From Lateolabrax maculatus (taxonomy: Eukaryota; Chordata; Actinopteri; Acropomatiformes; Lateolabracidae): a stretch of DNA of 64,000 bases. Within the stretch, counting starts at the first letter, position 1, and every line of letters begins with the position of its first letter. The notes under the pieces were generated by a model, which made no database searches, was not told the origin of the DNA, and saw only the letters and a list, made by a program, of their open reading frames with translations. Made by a program: the position numbers and the translations under genes. Below, one piece after another: positions 37,664 to 51,698 of the stretch. The DNA lies in NCBI GenBank assembly GCA_031216445.1, contig CM062201.1:3066001-3130000 (forward strand). The letters run 5' to 3'.

Positions 37664-39336
37664 CTGTGGAGGGAAAATATGTGAAGGCAGTGTTTTCAGT
37701 TCAACATGAACAACATGAACAAACACAGCTGAACCATGGATCCTGTCCTTGTATTTCAGCGTCTGCTTCTCATTCTAAGACCATGTGAAGAAGAACAATG
37801 ACTCAAATGCTGACACCGACTTTCTGACCATTTCAATCAATGTATTTATTTAGGAAAACAGACAATATTTACAAGAATGATCCCTTCTTGTACAAAATGT
37901 GACACAGAGCTGTTCTGTCCTGTGTCACATTTAAGGACCAGTTTTAGGCCTGTTGATTGGGAACAAAGTGATAGCATCATGTAACATTTTGTGTGTGTTG
38001 AATCCCACCTGATGCACCAGAGGTATCTGAAGCTCCTCAATTAAGTTTTTCCAAGGTTGAGAATGAGCCTTCAAGCTTGAATATTTTCAGATACAGAACG
38101 TGTGGATTCCTTTTACAAGTGTGTGTTTCTCTCTCTCAGTGCCAATGGTGAAATGAGCACAATCCACCAAATATCTAGTTCTACACGTATTACCTCTAAT
38201 GACATCAGTGACATCATAACACCATTTAGAACTCCCTGTTGGGTTCTGTTCTCTTCATAAGCTCACTGACACATGTTTTTGTTCAAACTATCTCCTAAAT
38301 GTATGAGTTCTGCTCCTGATAGTGTGAAGAAAATGTTTCCCTGCACTGCAGCAGTTTATACAGATTATTTAGAGACATTTCATATTCATACAGTCAGAAC
38401 AGCACAGACACCAGAGCTGCATGCATTTGCAAGAGATAGAGAATCATTTTTATGCTTTTGTTACTTTCAACACTTTCAAATTGTGAGGTGAAACATTGCA
38501 CTGGCCTCTAGTGGGCACTAAAGGGGTTTTAGACTTTTAGTCTTGTTTAATTCATCATGTTGCTACCCTAAATAGCCTAGCTCCAGGATATGTTTCAAGT
38601 AGTACCAAAACACTATTGTCATGAACAAATATTTAGACATTTTGGGAGCGTTGGATGGGAAAACTGATCCCAATGTCTAATCTGTGTGCTAAATTCAGAG
38701 CTTGAGTCAGGACATTGTTAGCCTATAATTAAAGACTGGAAGCAGGTTCTGTCTAAAGTTCAAAAATACCCTTAGTCTGTGCAGTGACTGTGTGCAGCCT
38801 CCTGAAGTCTTGTTGTCACAACGTTTGGTACCAGATTAATTGGATAAAGGTTTGTGGTGGCATACTGTATGATTAAAGTCCTATGTTAGGTAAGAAAACC
38901 CATGTTGCCAGTGGGCCACCATTATAGCAAAACACCCAAAAACAATTTTGGAGTTCTAATAATGTCTTTTCCTGGTTCAAAAATTGTTTAATGCACTTTG
39001 AATGTCCTCATCCCCCACTTCCCGTACTCAAACCATCCCACTGGCTCTGAACTCCACAAGGAGTTGTGGTGTCCCAGTGCTGCAAAGCCTCACCCTCCTC
39101 AACTAATGGAGATGTCTGCAAATCCTGATAGAGTCACATCTCCCCCCCCAAAACTCATAGGATCCTTGAGGGAAATCCTATAAGTTTATTAAAGCAACCA
39201 AGCAGCCTTTTAAGTTGTAGACTAACAGAGCCGGTGGCACTCTAGGCGTTGCATGATTTTCATAGCAGCCAGCCGCAGGCTCTCACAGCAATTGGCCCTG
39301 TAAAATTCTCTGGTATTCCTGAAATAAGCTCCTTAG

Positions 39337-39388
39337 GGAGAGAGAGAGACCGAGGAGAGAGAGAGAGAGAGAGTGTGTGTGTGTGTGT
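39337..39388. repeat. Compound (GA)n(GT)n microsatellite
   Basis: Two GA runs separated by 'ccgag', followed directly by a GT run. Confidence 0.9.
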
Positions 39389-41641
39389 TAAGACAAAGAC
39401 TTAGCTAACAAGACATACTGTACAGTTTCAAATGTATTATTTTTTTTAAAACCCTGTGTTCAATGTGAAAACTTCAAACTTTGCCCCCCAGTGGTAATAT
39501 CAAAGAAGACGCTGCATGCATCTGAATATTCTGAAAAGATATTCTTTCTAAATGCACCTGTACATGGAACTACAGCCCTTCACCAAAACAGAACCCGGAC
39601 CTGATGTGTGTACATTTTAATTTTTTTTTGAAGAAAGACCAGATCTAAGATGCAGTCAGCCTGGACAGATCCAAACTGAGAGAAACAGCAACACTAACAA
39701 CAACAAAGGCCCTTTCTCCTGAGCTTCAGTTCACAATCATCTGCCAAAAACAAAACATGTCTCTCCTGAGAGGATGCCCCCCCCCCACGTAGCCTAAACT
39801 CACCTCACTTGGGTCTAACTGCACTCTGGTTCCAGTGTTCATGACTGTTTCTTGTTGGTCTCACTACAGACATTTTTTTTTGTATTGAAAATAATTTTGA
39901 GTGAATTTTTTATGTATGCTTCTGGCGTTTTGCACAATAATATTCTCAAATCTTACTTTTTACTGATATCAGGCTATAGGCAAAATCAGTCCCAACTATT
40001 AGAGTAAGGCCTGGAACACACTGTCTTCCTCTCCCTGTGTGACGGTTCAAATGTGTGTGGTGTCCACACAGACAGCGTTGCTGCGGCGACGCTGCTACTG
40101 CCAGCCCTACCTTTATATATTGAGTTTACCTTTCTAAACGCCCATCAATAAAAGCCTTGTTAACAAATGAAGGGATCCTCTCCACAGAAATGCTAGAGGC
40201 CTTTAATTTGAAATGGATACAGGTGGTGAGTTCATTTTTTATTTTTCATGTCTGACATAAACATTGAAACTGTAGTGAAAGGTGTAATGCTGCTTATATG
40301 ACGTCAATATGACTATCAAGATCACTTTCACTTCTTTATTTTCATTCAGAAGCATGCGTGTCTCGTGGAAAAAATACACGCACCAGCAGCAGCCATGTGT
40401 GGATGTCTAACCTCTTAACATGCAGCTGTTTGGCTACACAGGCTGATTAGTAACGTCCTATCAAATTCATATGGGTGCACTTCATAGCCTGCCACTACTT
40501 ACCGTTACCCTGCTGATGTAGCTTCATGATAACCCTCCACCACCCAGCCTCCTCCTTATGTGTCCATATTGTTGACTGATTATTTTTAGTATTGTTGACT
40601 TTGCTAAGATAGTGTGTTCATATATGTCTTGATGCTCACACTTTTTTGAGAGTTCCCTCAAATAGCACTCTTTTCCATCAAATTGTTGAACCGTTTGCCA
40701 TAACTTCCTTCTCATAAATGCCTCTGACAGCTATGAATATGGCTTTAAAGACCGTGGCAGACTGTCTGAGGGGCAGGGGTAAAAAAATTAAAAAAGGGCA
40801 CCAGCTGCATGTTCTGGGGCACCGGTGAGCAGAAACTCATGATGCATTTATGGTGAAACAGTTCCAAACCCTGGTAAAGATTAAAGAAGTTTTATTATGT
40901 CACCCAGATTTAAAGTATAACTACTACACCTTAACTATTAAACCATTTAGAGGCCAACTTATTCCGAGAGGGCACTTCATCATTTTAGCTTTTTGCACTG
41001 TTGCTGTGTTTAAATTACAAATTACTAGAATAAAACTATGCAGTATAAATTAAACCGTGTCTGTTTCTTCACCACCCCGCCCATTTAGGAGACCAGCAGC
41101 AGATCCTGAGTCTATTCATTCCAAAGGGGGAAGTGAACGTGAGTTCAGATTATGACCAATTATCTCGCCCCATAGTCACCGAAGTAAATATTGGACCGGT
41201 TTTTAGGATCGAAATATCTTCTGAACATTCTAAAAGGGCATTTTTCACTCACAAATCAGGAGAAAATGAACTTTGTTCCAGGCCTGCCACTGTCTTAGCA
41301 ACACACTCTCGGGAGACCTGGCAACATCTCGCTGTTGGTCGGTCTGGTTTCACTGCAGTGCTGCCGAGGTTGCTTTACAAACAGAAATTTAAAGGGACTT
41401 ACACGTGATACTATGAATATAAAATAATAATAAATAATATAAAATTCTAAACTGAAATAAAACTTGTGTTTCTTTGCTTAGTAAAACATCCACACGACAT
41501 TCACAACACAACCAAACGAAGCAGGGGTGACAGGTCCCGCCCACTTAGTAGACAGGAAGTGTACACCATTTCATGTCATTGGCACAGCTTGTAGTGCGCT
41601 GTCTTTAGTTATATAGTATCTTTGCCATCACCATGAAAGTG

Positions 41642-41684
41642 TCTGTGTGTGTATGTCTATATGTGTGTGTGTGTGTGTGTATAT
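41642..41684. repeat. (GT)n microsatellite, interrupted
   Basis: A GT run broken by TATGTCTATAT, about 43 bases in all. Confidence 0.9.
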
Positions 41685-41801
41685 CTTTCCACAGTCTGGC
41701 CATATTACGTGAATCTGTTTAGATGTTATGCGCCTTTTTGTTATAAGCCACTCCCACTGCCACACCCCCTTTTAGCCAATTGGCATGAACACAAACACGC
41801 A

Positions 41802-41806
<5 letters not shown>

Positions 41807-41832
<26 letters not shown>

Positions 41833-41847
41833 AAAACACACACACAC
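41807..41847. repeat. (CA)n microsatellite, interrupted
   Basis: Two CA runs separated by an A-run. Confidence 0.9.
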
Positions 41848-42119
41848 TTGACTCTATGCAAAATTTCAGTCTCCTAGGGCGAAACCTGTGGCCGGCCAAA
41901 AGAAAGACCAATGAGTGAGCTGTAATTCTTCTTTTCCTCTAATTCTTCTTTAATAAAATTCTATCAGCTGAATTTGACTGCAAAATAAAGGATTAAAAAA
42001 TAAGGAATGGAAAAATAAAATGAGACAAGGACAGAATGATGTAAAGAACAGTGGGTGACTGAATCCAGCTGCCCGTGTGTGAGTCAGTGTGAGTGTGACT
42101 AAGGGGCTTGCTGCCATAT

Positions 42120-42340
42120 GCACCACTATCTCTCCTCTGCGTCCAGGTAGCTGGAGGTGGCAGATCCTCCGCCCCCGCCCGCCGGGCCGTCTGATCGGCT
42201 TCCAGTCTCCCACTCACCCTCCAGGAGCGACGAGTCAGCCTCCGCCACCGAGCCCGATTTAGCCGCAGCTAACGTGGTGGGGGAGAGCCGGCGGTCCTCC
42301 GGAGCTTTCAAAGGCTCTTTCCATCAAAAGGCTGGATGAC
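42120..42340. other. CpG-rich island with open frames on both strands
   Basis: About 15 CpG dinucleotides fall within roughly 200 bp, in strong contrast to the AT-rich, CpG-poor flanks. On the plus strand a 60-codon frame runs from a GTG at 42157 (ADPPPPPAGPSDRLPVSHS…) to 42339. Another plus frame ends SIKRLDDNLKAAK. On the minus strand a frame ends SATSSYLDAEER, and AGGGTGAGT near 42216 would make a good minus-strand splice donor. I do not recognise a protein. It could be a CpG-island promoter or first exon of an unseen gene, or an exon relic. Confidence 0.45.
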
Positions 42341-42849
42341 AACCTGAAAGCCGCTAAGTGAAGGCAGTGGGAGCGGGCGTGCGTAGTGGGAGAGGAGTGA
42401 TGTATGTATGGGTGGAAGAGAGGGAGATGGAAACGTGGAGGACAAGTGGGCGAGAGAGGCGCAGACAGAGAGAATGACAATATGAACAAAAGTTTGACTG
42501 GTACCGGTTTTAAAATAATTCATTTCATGCAAAAATGTTAACTTTACCATCAAAAATGTGTTAAACTAAACACTTGGAAGCCAAACAAGATTCCTCCAGC
42601 CTCCATAAGTGACTAATTCAGTTTCTTATTTTCGCAATTTTTCTTCTTTTTTTTTGCGAAACTTGAACTGCGATAGTGCCAGAAACTGTGTTTAGAAGGC
42701 GGTCAAGCACTTGACTCGGCTGCAACAATGACCTCGTACTGCAATATAAAAAATATATGTCATCTTTACAGCAGCGTTGTTTATTAACGTTACCATTACA
42801 GTTCACCTGTCAACCACAATATTTTATTTTATATATTATTATGTTTTAT

Positions 42850-43045
42850 ACCTATAATTTAACTTATGCACTATTTTTTGTCTGTATGTCTTAGATTTTA
42901 ATTTTTATTTACGCGATTTTCTTTTACATACATATTTGTAAGAGCATTGTAGGAGAGAGCTTGAGAACTAAGAATTGAGTTGTCAACGACTGTGTAACTG
43001 TCTTTGTTGCATTGTGCATGTGACAATAAAGAACATGAACTTGAC
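42850..43045 (+). repeat. LINE-tail-like dispersed repeat, copy 2
   Basis: The blocks 'agagcattgtaggagagagc', 'ttgtcaacgactgtg' and 'tgtgacaataaagaacatga', followed by 'acttgac', match the repeats at 9687-9790 (inverted) and 46255-46420. Confidence 0.6.
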
Positions 43046-46000
43046 TAGCCGTGTGGAGGTGAGAATGGATACAGGATTTATACTTCCCTCTCAGGCTCCT
43101 TTTTTCACGCAATTTCCAGAATCTTTCACGCGGATGACCAAGTGCAACAGCATGAATACCTTCAAGGAAACATGGCCGAAAGTGTGCGCAGGTATCCCCA
43201 TTTGAAAGATTATCGTGTCTCGCCCCTCTCTATGACGGAAAGCTTTTGCCCCACCTTTGAGTGTGGTCATTCAGAACAGGTATTAACACTTTGACCCTCT
43301 GACACGTCATGCAAACTAGTTTATTTCAAACATACTGATGCCTCATGTCAAAGGTGAACCTAGAAAGACTTTAACAAAACTGTACGCTATAGTATCTTTA
43401 ACATTCACCTTCATTTACCTTCATTTATCAGTGATCCCAACAAATGGTTTATAATGTAGTTGTAGTGTGGACTTGTTACTGGCAAAATAATATATTGCTT
43501 AAGCCATATGTACATAACTTGTATACATACAGCCACCATTTCTGTCCAGATTCTGTTGAAATCCCCCCTTCCAACTTGACAAGAGAGAAACAGACAATAC
43601 CATTTTAGCCCGAGTACATCCTGCTCTGTGAGATGCGTTCTGAAACAGAATGGGGCCAAAAAAGGGATTAAAGTCAGGCAGCGATACAGCAGCCATGTCT
43701 GAGCAGCTAAAAGAAGATGGCATTACAGACATACTGGCATGAGTGGTGTTTGGTAAAGGGATATTGTCACTGCGAAAATGACTGGAGCGTAGGACCTCAC
43801 AGGTTGGCAGACAATCAAACCGGCATTCATTCTCTTCTGACACATACATTTGTTCACCACCTCTCATGGATTTACAAGCATTGAATTCATTTGAGTGTGG
43901 GCTAGAAGGAATGCACCAATCCAGTGATTTTTTTAAATCCATAATGAATTGCACTGAAGTCATTTTGTCAGGCATCCAAATTCAGATACTTGTGTCATTT
44001 TGGCATGTAAATCCAAAGCTGGCGGGGAATGGCATCACCTATGAGGGCATCTGGATGGCAGTTTCTTTGATGTCCTTGGCCATCTTCAGCCGGCTGGCAG
44101 ATCATGTTGGAGAGACATCAGGAAATCGGGTGCCATCTGATATCCACGGGACCCGGCTGCTTTCACCTGGAAAAATCCAAACTAATTCAGACCAGTATTA
44201 TTATTACCGATAGGAAAGATTTCCAAACTGATAAAAATGTGCAGCACATATCAGTGGCGTTGCAGAGAGTTTGACTCACATCGGTTGACACCCAGAGTAC
44301 AGTACACACCAATGGCATCATACAGACTAAAGAAGTAGTCATGGAGAGCTCAGCAGGGTCTGGAAATACTGCAGCAAAACAGTTGAATCTGGCACACAAC
44401 ATTAGCGTTGGCCAATCACACACATACAAGCGCGCATATTACCTTGTAACATGAGTGGTGCATTTCTATTAATTCCCTCAAGATTGATGCGACGAAAGAT
44501 AAAATAGTTGCCACCGTAAACTGTTTCAGAGTTGCAAAATCCTGTCTAGTATTATAAAACTCTGTGTCTCACTGGTACCTGAAGGAACACACCCCAAGCC
44601 AATGCAGCCCCTTCTGTTGTGCTAATGCAGGGCTGTTTTCATTCTGAACGCCGCACTTGGGCTCTCTTATGTGCCTGGGCGAAGAACATCTAAACAGAAT
44701 CTACAAATCAAAGCTGTGAAAAAAGCAAGTAAGAAGATTATTCTGTCAAACTACTGTTCCCAAAAAAATAAAAGACCTTTCTCAAAATGATCCGTTAACA
44801 ACACCCAAAACAAGCCAAAGTAGTTCCAGATCATTTAAACAGGAACATCATTGTTGGTTTTCTTAAAACTATAAAACCTCAGTTAACTGTATGAAATGTT
44901 TATGTTTCCTCCGGTGTTCTTTCCCACATTCCTCTATTGTTCATCTTAAAGGAAGTCCTTCAGGCTGTTTTGAAGGGGTTTTACAATGGCACAATTAATA
45001 TTTTCCAGGAGAAACGTATTCCGATACCACGAGTGCTATTGCAAATGTGAATTTCCATTCAGAAACTCAGATTCTTTCACAGAAACAAATCAATCCTTGC
45101 TTATCACATGCCGAAGTTCGTGAGGTGGCTGTGTACCCCTTCGTTTGTCCCCATTTCCACTCGTCACTCTGCCAGCGGGTTTCTCTTTTGTCCGTCACCT
45201 GTTGTCTTCTTCTCTTCCTCTGTCTACGGCTGCGCTTCAGCACAAAATTGAGAGCCCTGGACGACCTCCAAGATGTCACCTCCCTCCGCCATTTTTGATG
45301 CGCCACCTGTCATATACAAAGAGATTTCAATGTCTAATCAAGACCATTCACGTTCTCCCCCAGGCCTCATGCTGAAAAATAACCACCGTTTGAAAACCCC
45401 CATTTTTATACCAACTGTGAATTTTCATAGAACTCCGCACACTCATTAACAGCCCTTGAGTGCAAGCTGGAACCTCGGCAGATCGGGTCAAAGCGTTTCG
45501 AGCAGAGAAGACAGCTCTTTCTTGCTCACTCTTGCTCGCTGTTTTTTTTTTTACTCCGGGTGCCCTTAAGGTTAGCGGATTAGCATACAACATCAGATGT
45601 GGGTGTTCAGAGGCGTCCAGGAGGCTGCTCAGACCCCAGCTCACGCATACACTGTACAGGAGGCTATTAGCATGCACGCCAGTTATCTGCCTGACAAAAT
45701 GGGTCATGTCGTGTCATTTCATGTTGTGTCACGCTGCAGTATGAAGTTATCACATCATGATACATTGTGTAGCTGTCAATGAGAATCACAGTCTGCGTAC
45801 TCTGTGTCCCGAAGAATTATTTTATAGACTGAGCCGAACATGATAAGCTGAAAGAAACCTGAAAACCCAAATCTTTCCATCTGTTTCGGTTTTCCACCAC
45901 ACAGTCGGCTTGCTGCGAATCAATTCTTCCGACTTCAATGTGAAATGAAATCCTTTTTTTGAAGGCTACTATAGATATTTTTGGATCAAGGCTGCTGTAT

Positions 46001-46254
46001 TTTGTGCTGAAAATCAATATCATTCCTAGGGACCCACTCCTCTCTTCACAGGATTTGGTAACATCGTGATTGAAGGGCTGTGCAAAAGGTTGGCAAGCTG
46101 ACATGACCATGACTTAAACTGTATGACTTTTTCCATTACATGTTATAACGTCACATTCAGTGTTAGGCAATATCACATTACTAAGTTACACATGACAGTA
46201 ATGTGATTACTGTTTTCAGTAATGAGTAGTACAGTAGAAAAGACTACTTTTTCA
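43046..46254. other. Gene-free stretch
   Basis: The longest frames are 158 codons on the minus strand (43499-43975) and 115 codons on the plus strand (43866-44213). They overlap, show no family motif and no good splice or start context. I treat the region as non-coding. Confidence 0.4.
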
Positions 46255-46420
46255 TTATTATTTCATTTACATGATTTCTTTATTTTACCTTACATATTTC
46301 TTTATATATTTTCTATCTACATATTTATATGAGCACTGTTGGAGGAGGCCCAGGATCTAAAGTTTTCATTGCCAACAACTGCATCACGGTAATTGTTGTG
46401 CATGTGATAATAAAAAAACA
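46255..46420 (+). repeat. LINE-tail-like dispersed repeat, copy 3
   Basis: Contains 'gagcactgttggaggaggcc', 'cattgccaacaactgcatca', 'gtgcatgtgataataaaa'. Same block order as at 9687 and 42850. Confidence 0.6.
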
Positions 46421-46801
46421 TATACATATACAAGTTGTCATGGTTTACACTGGAAGTTGTTAGAAATGGTCTAATCTGCTATATTTTCTGCATTAAATAG
46501 TTTTCCACTGCCATTTATACTCCACACTGTATCTATAAGTTAGCTGCCAAAATATATATATATATTTTAACCATGTGTCTGAATTAATATGTGTGTAATG
46601 TATGTAATATGATTTGTATTTAAAACCCAGCATAAAAAATAGGAAGTCTTAAATAGAATCTGTTTAACTATGAATTGTCCCGGTGGAAATTCCAAATGGA
46701 AAGAGAACGGGATGTCAGTGAAAAATGCGAGTCAGAATTGTATGGGGCCTTAATGTTTTATTAAAAGTTGTATGAAACCAATGATATTGGCAATTCCAGG
46801 C

Positions 46802-47012
46802 TATCATGGTATAGCCAGACTAATTCACATGAATATTAGTCTGGAACCTCTCTGCGGCAGCCATCTTGGTTATTTACGAAGATGTCTCAACGGCACTCCT
46901 CTCTGCCAGTCATCGTACTAAACCCAAAATCAGCTTGAATGGGAGAGGGGCCAGACGTATTTGTCAGAGCAAATAAAACATGAGCTCGCAGATCCGTCTG
47001 GTTTCCAGGCTA
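46802..47012 (+). mobile_element. TIR element, copy C (211 bp)
   Basis: The left end is diverged (TATCATGG where others have TAGCCTGG) and then matches GCCAGACTAATTC. It keeps 'attagtctggaacctctc', 'cagccatcttggttatt' and the right arm 'ggagaggggccagacgta' to GTTTCCAGGCTA. The middle is deleted. No clear target duplication is left. Confidence 0.75.
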
Positions 47013-50000
47013 ATACCATGAGATGTGGGCAGCTACGATGCAGCTGCAGGCATGAGTGTCAGTATCTCAGTAAAGCACACCTTCAAGTCTTGCTGCTTTA
47101 ATACAGAACGAAAACGGTAATTAATCAGTCAAACCTCCTAGTGTGTACATCATAAAGGAGCAGGCCAAAAACATATATATTATCCATAATATATTCATAA
47201 TATGCAGGATATGATGAAAGGTCCCTACTAGTCTGACAAACAGGTCAATCAAACCCTTCAGCCTACGCACACTTCACACACATCCAGAGTTGATAAGCCT
47301 CCTAACCATCAGCAACTTGGTCTCGAGCAGCAGTGAACAGAGGAGAACAGGTGCATCAGACATTAGGACTCATAATAAGCAATGATGATCTGCCCGGAGG
47401 AGGGGTGAAGGCTGTAAAACAATGGGGAAAGGAGAAATGAGAGGGAAGATCAATAACCAGGGCAGGGCAGGGGGGGAGGTTGGGGTGGGGGGGAGGGTGT
47501 CTCCTCGCTGCCAGCAGTCATTACCATGAAGTGCCAACAGAAGCCACGGCTGCCGGAAGCCTAATCTGGGCAATTTACACCCCTGTCAGGTCTGTGCAGG
47601 TTCCAACGAATCAGGCAGTGCGGAACTACCCACCTGACACCGTCTCTGTGCACATGTGGCCAGAACAGCACAGTGTAGTACATACGCATCCATGCACACA
47701 GGAGAATACACACTGCATTAACATACTGTTGGCAAGCACACACTCAGTCATTCAAACGCTGTACGATACTGTATCGCCCATATGGGCACATAGTACATGC
47801 ATATGCATACAAACAATACACACGGTACCCGTACCCATGATAGCACATATCCTCAGCAGGGAATGAACACAACTCCTGTTTCTTAAAAATGGGTTTCACT
47901 CATCCATGTGTGGATGGGGCTTATCCTAACATGCATGAGGCAGAAGGCAAGTGAATACCCTACACAGGTTGTAAGTGTTTTGCAGGGCTAGAAGAAAACC
48001 GGCATCAATATTTTGAGGCAAAATTCAGTGATATCTTATATGTGCCCAAACCTGGAAACTTTCAGGAACACTTTATTCCAAAAGGTCACCATTTCTGAAT
48101 AGGTTACTTGGAAGATCAATGTGATTTTTTGTAAATTATGTGGAAAATAAAAAAAAGAACCCTTCCATTTAAACCAAAATAAATATCTTTGTTTTATAAA
48201 AGTCTAATTGTATGCCTGCCTATAGACAGATTTTCTCTTTTGCATCTTCAGCTGACTTGCTGTGCACTTCAAGAAATTATTATGGCATTCTGGGCTGATA
48301 GAATTATATTTATGTTTGGTTTGAAAAACCTTACAACAGTGGTGGGATAAAATCTCCAGCTATCAGACTGGAAGAAACACACACAATTAACTGAATGAAC
48401 AAATCCAGTTTGCAACACAAACTTAAGGCCAATTTTTTTACAGGTAGGACAAAGTCATTGTTTTGCAAGTAAGTCTCAAGTCTTGCCTGTCCTCTGTTAT
48501 CTCTCTGCTGGTCTGCACTGCCTGCTGTCACATCGTGATGTCTTCACATCATGTTCATTCTCATCAAACCATGCATGCTCGTATGGAATCATCTGCATTT
48601 ATGTTTCTTTCTCATTTATTCATGTTTTTCGTTGTCACCTGTCTTTAGTTGCTCTGGAGCTGTGATTGGGGCAGATTATATCATAGATAGAAGAAAGTAT
48701 AGTACTGTGTCCCTCTGTCTAACCCTATTACATCAGCCCTAGCTCCTCCACAACCTGCCAAGCAGATGTCACATCAATGTGCGTCCCAGAGCCCTGCTCC
48801 GTCCTCCTCCTGTTTAACCCCCTGCCCCACTGTCCTCTAGGGGCCTCACCTGTCTGCATTAAGTTCTATAGAAACCGTGAGCTATCCCTGGGTGTGGACG
48901 TCAATGCATAGCAGGCCTGCCAAATGCATCCCGGCACTCTGATATCTGTCTCCAGCCGCTCCTGCCTCCTCCTCCCGTCCCTCCTCACCCTCCCTCTGCT
49001 GCCACTATTCACACTTTCATCCCTCCCTGAGGGCCATCAATAATGCAGCATGCAGCTCTTCAAGCAGTGTATGCACACACACAAAGCGTATGAAGACACA
49101 CAAACAGGCACACGGTCTTGAAAATACATACACACACACAGAAGGTTTGGCTCGCTTTGTGTCCCCTGTGTGATTTATAGACGGGCACTGTAAGGGGCTC
49201 CTCCAGTGGAGGCCATTATCATGCAGGCAGGCACATCTGCAGACATCAATAAGTTAGGCAGGGGGTCGAGGGGGTCTCAGGGTCACCCCAGTGGGGTGCC
49301 CCTGGTGTCAGCAGGATCCCCCTCAGACTGTCACAGCCTTTCACAAGTGGCCCTGACAACAAACAGCACCTCCTCGCCGCTGCTCCACCCGGGCTGTCAG
49401 TCAGTGGGGTTGAAGAAAAGAGCAAGGGGCCTCTCTCGGACATGTGTATTAACAGGAGAGAGGCCAAAGAGCACATGGAGCCATGTGCAGAGGCTCCTTC
49501 CAAGAACAGAGCGCAGGGCTCATCAGCAGACGATGATGTTCAAGTTCAACTTCTAAGCCGGCAACACATCCTGGAGTTACTGAGTAGGAGGGGGGAGTTT
49601 AAACATCCACAGATCCATAATGACTGAGCAGACTCCATCCGCTGATGGAGACATGTCAAGGTTGAAGCGAATAAGTGGTCCTTAAATTGAGATTGACTGA
49701 TCGTATCTTCTGATTAGCCCTGGTGTGAGAACCATCTGGCAAAGACAGTCCAACAGAAAAACAGTCCAGTGGCACTGTAGCATTCTATGCATAAGATATA
49801 TTAACTTAAACTTAAACTAATATTTGTAACCGCCATTATTTTGTCTGAAGTTAGAGTTAAGGTGTATATTTTTATTGTGCAGTTAAAGTTGGCTGTCCAG
49901 ATCTCGCCACGCCTCACTAAAAATTAATACATGACGGAAACAACTAGAGGCTTTGTGGTGCATGATATTAGATTTTGTTTTACTGTAAATCTGACATTAC

Positions 50001-50313
50001 TGTTAGGATTTAAAGCATGTCTGGACTTACTCAGTACTCTGTGGCAGCAGATGTATCATAAATGCATGGCTAGATAACATTAAAGATACTGTAAGTGGGA
50101 ATTAATTATGATTTTAGTGAAATTAGACTTTATTGAGGCGTACAATAGAAACCATGTTGGAGGAGGGAGGAGAGCACTGACCTTGTACTGTACCTCAACC
50201 CTCCCTGTCAAATCTGTAACAACTGTATAATCGGAGGTTGAGGAGAAAACTCTGCCTCGCTGAACTGGATGAACAGTAGAAGTTGTTTTGATGGCAGTAG
50301 TTGTCATGGTAAC

Positions 50314-50344
<31 letters not shown>

Positions 50345-50926
50345 AAAACAAGGTTTCTAGGGAGGGTAATGCGCACACACAGACACACATACACACACGC
50401 TGATACACATCACCCAGCAGCCTCCTGGTCACCCAGGCTTTCATCCAGCAGACAGTAACAGTGCAGCTCTGAAGTGTTCACTCTGCTGAATGCTTGAATC
50501 TGGACTCTGTGGTTTCAAAGAACTACTTCAACATTTTGGGAAATGGCTTATTTGGTTTCTGTCTTGAGAGCTGCTGAGAAGATCGACGTCAATCTCATGT
50601 CCCTGTGTGAAGTACAGAGGATACGGGGGACCGGACACAGGATGTGATTAGCCTAGCAACTAAAACCACACATTCTTGTTATTTTACCTTTGTGAAGATT
50701 AAACACAGGATACACAATGTGTAAAAGGGGCCCTGTGGGGTTTTCTTGTAAACAAAGACTTTATTAACATTCAGTGTTACTCACCAAAACACAGAGCTAA
50801 TATCCTTAAGACCCGACAAACATGCTGGGTGCGTTCCCTTACTCATAAAAGTATTTGCCATTTTTTTGAGCATTTTGAAACCAACATTGCTTACATCCAT
50901 GTTTACCTGGCAGCAGTCTTCTATTT
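47013..50926. other. Gene-free stretch
   Basis: 48750-49660 is GC-richer. The open frames there are short and show no family motif. No gene recognised. Confidence 0.4.
50314..50343. repeat. (AGT)10 microsatellite
   Basis: Ten AGT units in a row. Confidence 0.95.
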
Positions 50927-51306
50927 CCCTGCCTTTGCCGGCACATCTAATTTGCGTATTAGTCTGGAACCTCTCTGTTCATTTTCAAGGGGCATTATCA
51001 ACAGACAAAAGTTCGACAACTTTCTTATCAACATAAAGTTTAAGTACAGTTGTTTGTTCTTCTTTTAGAGAAAATGTACCATCCAGTCAGTTTAATACTG
51101 CCGCTGTAGCCTGCCAGGGAATGTTTGGCATTGGCAGCAGCCATCTTGGATATTTCCAAAGATGCCTGAACGCTCGTCTCTATCAGTCATCCTATCAAAC
51201 CCGCCTCATATCAGACAAACGGTTGCGATTGGCTCGCCACCTTCCAGTCTGGTGGAAATCTGTCAGAATGTGCACGACTCGTCCCTCTCTATGAGAGCGG
51301 GCTGAA
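50927..51306 (+). mobile_element. TIR element, copy D (truncated right end)
   Basis: Matches copy A from 'ctaatttgcgtattagtctg' through 'tcttatcaacataaagttta', 'actgccgctgtagcc' and 'atcagacaaacggttgcgat'. It then diverges after 'gtggaaatctgtcagaatg', so the right terminal repeat is lost. The left terminus is blurred. Confidence 0.7.
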
Positions 51307-51554
51307 TGCGGCTGTTCCGAACAGCTATAAACACTCAGACGTGCTCAGACAACACGCTGTATGAACTGATGTGTTTCAAGCCAACTCTTCAGTCTCCATG
51401 TCTACACTGTGCTGAAATATCTTTGAGCCAATTCCTGAACCCCTACAAGCTTCAGAGCTGCAGCCCCCTGACCTCCCGGAGGAGGACTCTCTGTCAGGAG
51501 AACCACCACACATCCCTGGTGAAGATCCGACACAGAGCATTCTATTTATTTCAA

Positions 51555-51698
51555 TGTCTTCTTCTCCAGACTGCTCCCATTAGGGGTCGCCACAGCGGAT
51601 ATCTGATTTTCATGATCCGCATGTTTTGATTTCCCTATTTATCCGGGCTTGATACCAGCACTACAAATGCACTGGTGCATCCCCCAGTGGCTGGGTTT
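51555..51698 (+). repeat. Teleost dispersed repeat fragment
   Basis: Contains 'gctcccattaggggtcgcca', 'cagcggat', 'tatttatccgggcttgatac' and 'tgcatcccccagtggctggg'. These are blocks of a very common fish repeat. The class is uncertain. Confidence 0.6.

Larger units (their letters stand above)
37664..42119. other. Gene-free stretch with microsatellites
   Basis: No gene seen. The GA/GT tract (39337), GT tract (41642) and CA tract (41807) are listed separately. 41551-41625 shares its first about 30 bp with 27328-27357. Confidence 0.4.

Noticed and set aside
43499..43975. 158-codon open frame on the minus strand
   Set aside because: No family motif, overlaps another open frame on the other strand, no splice or start context, residue make-up not protein-like.
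50080..50394. 104-codon minus-strand frame with Thr runs
   Set aside because: Created by the (AGT)n microsatellite.
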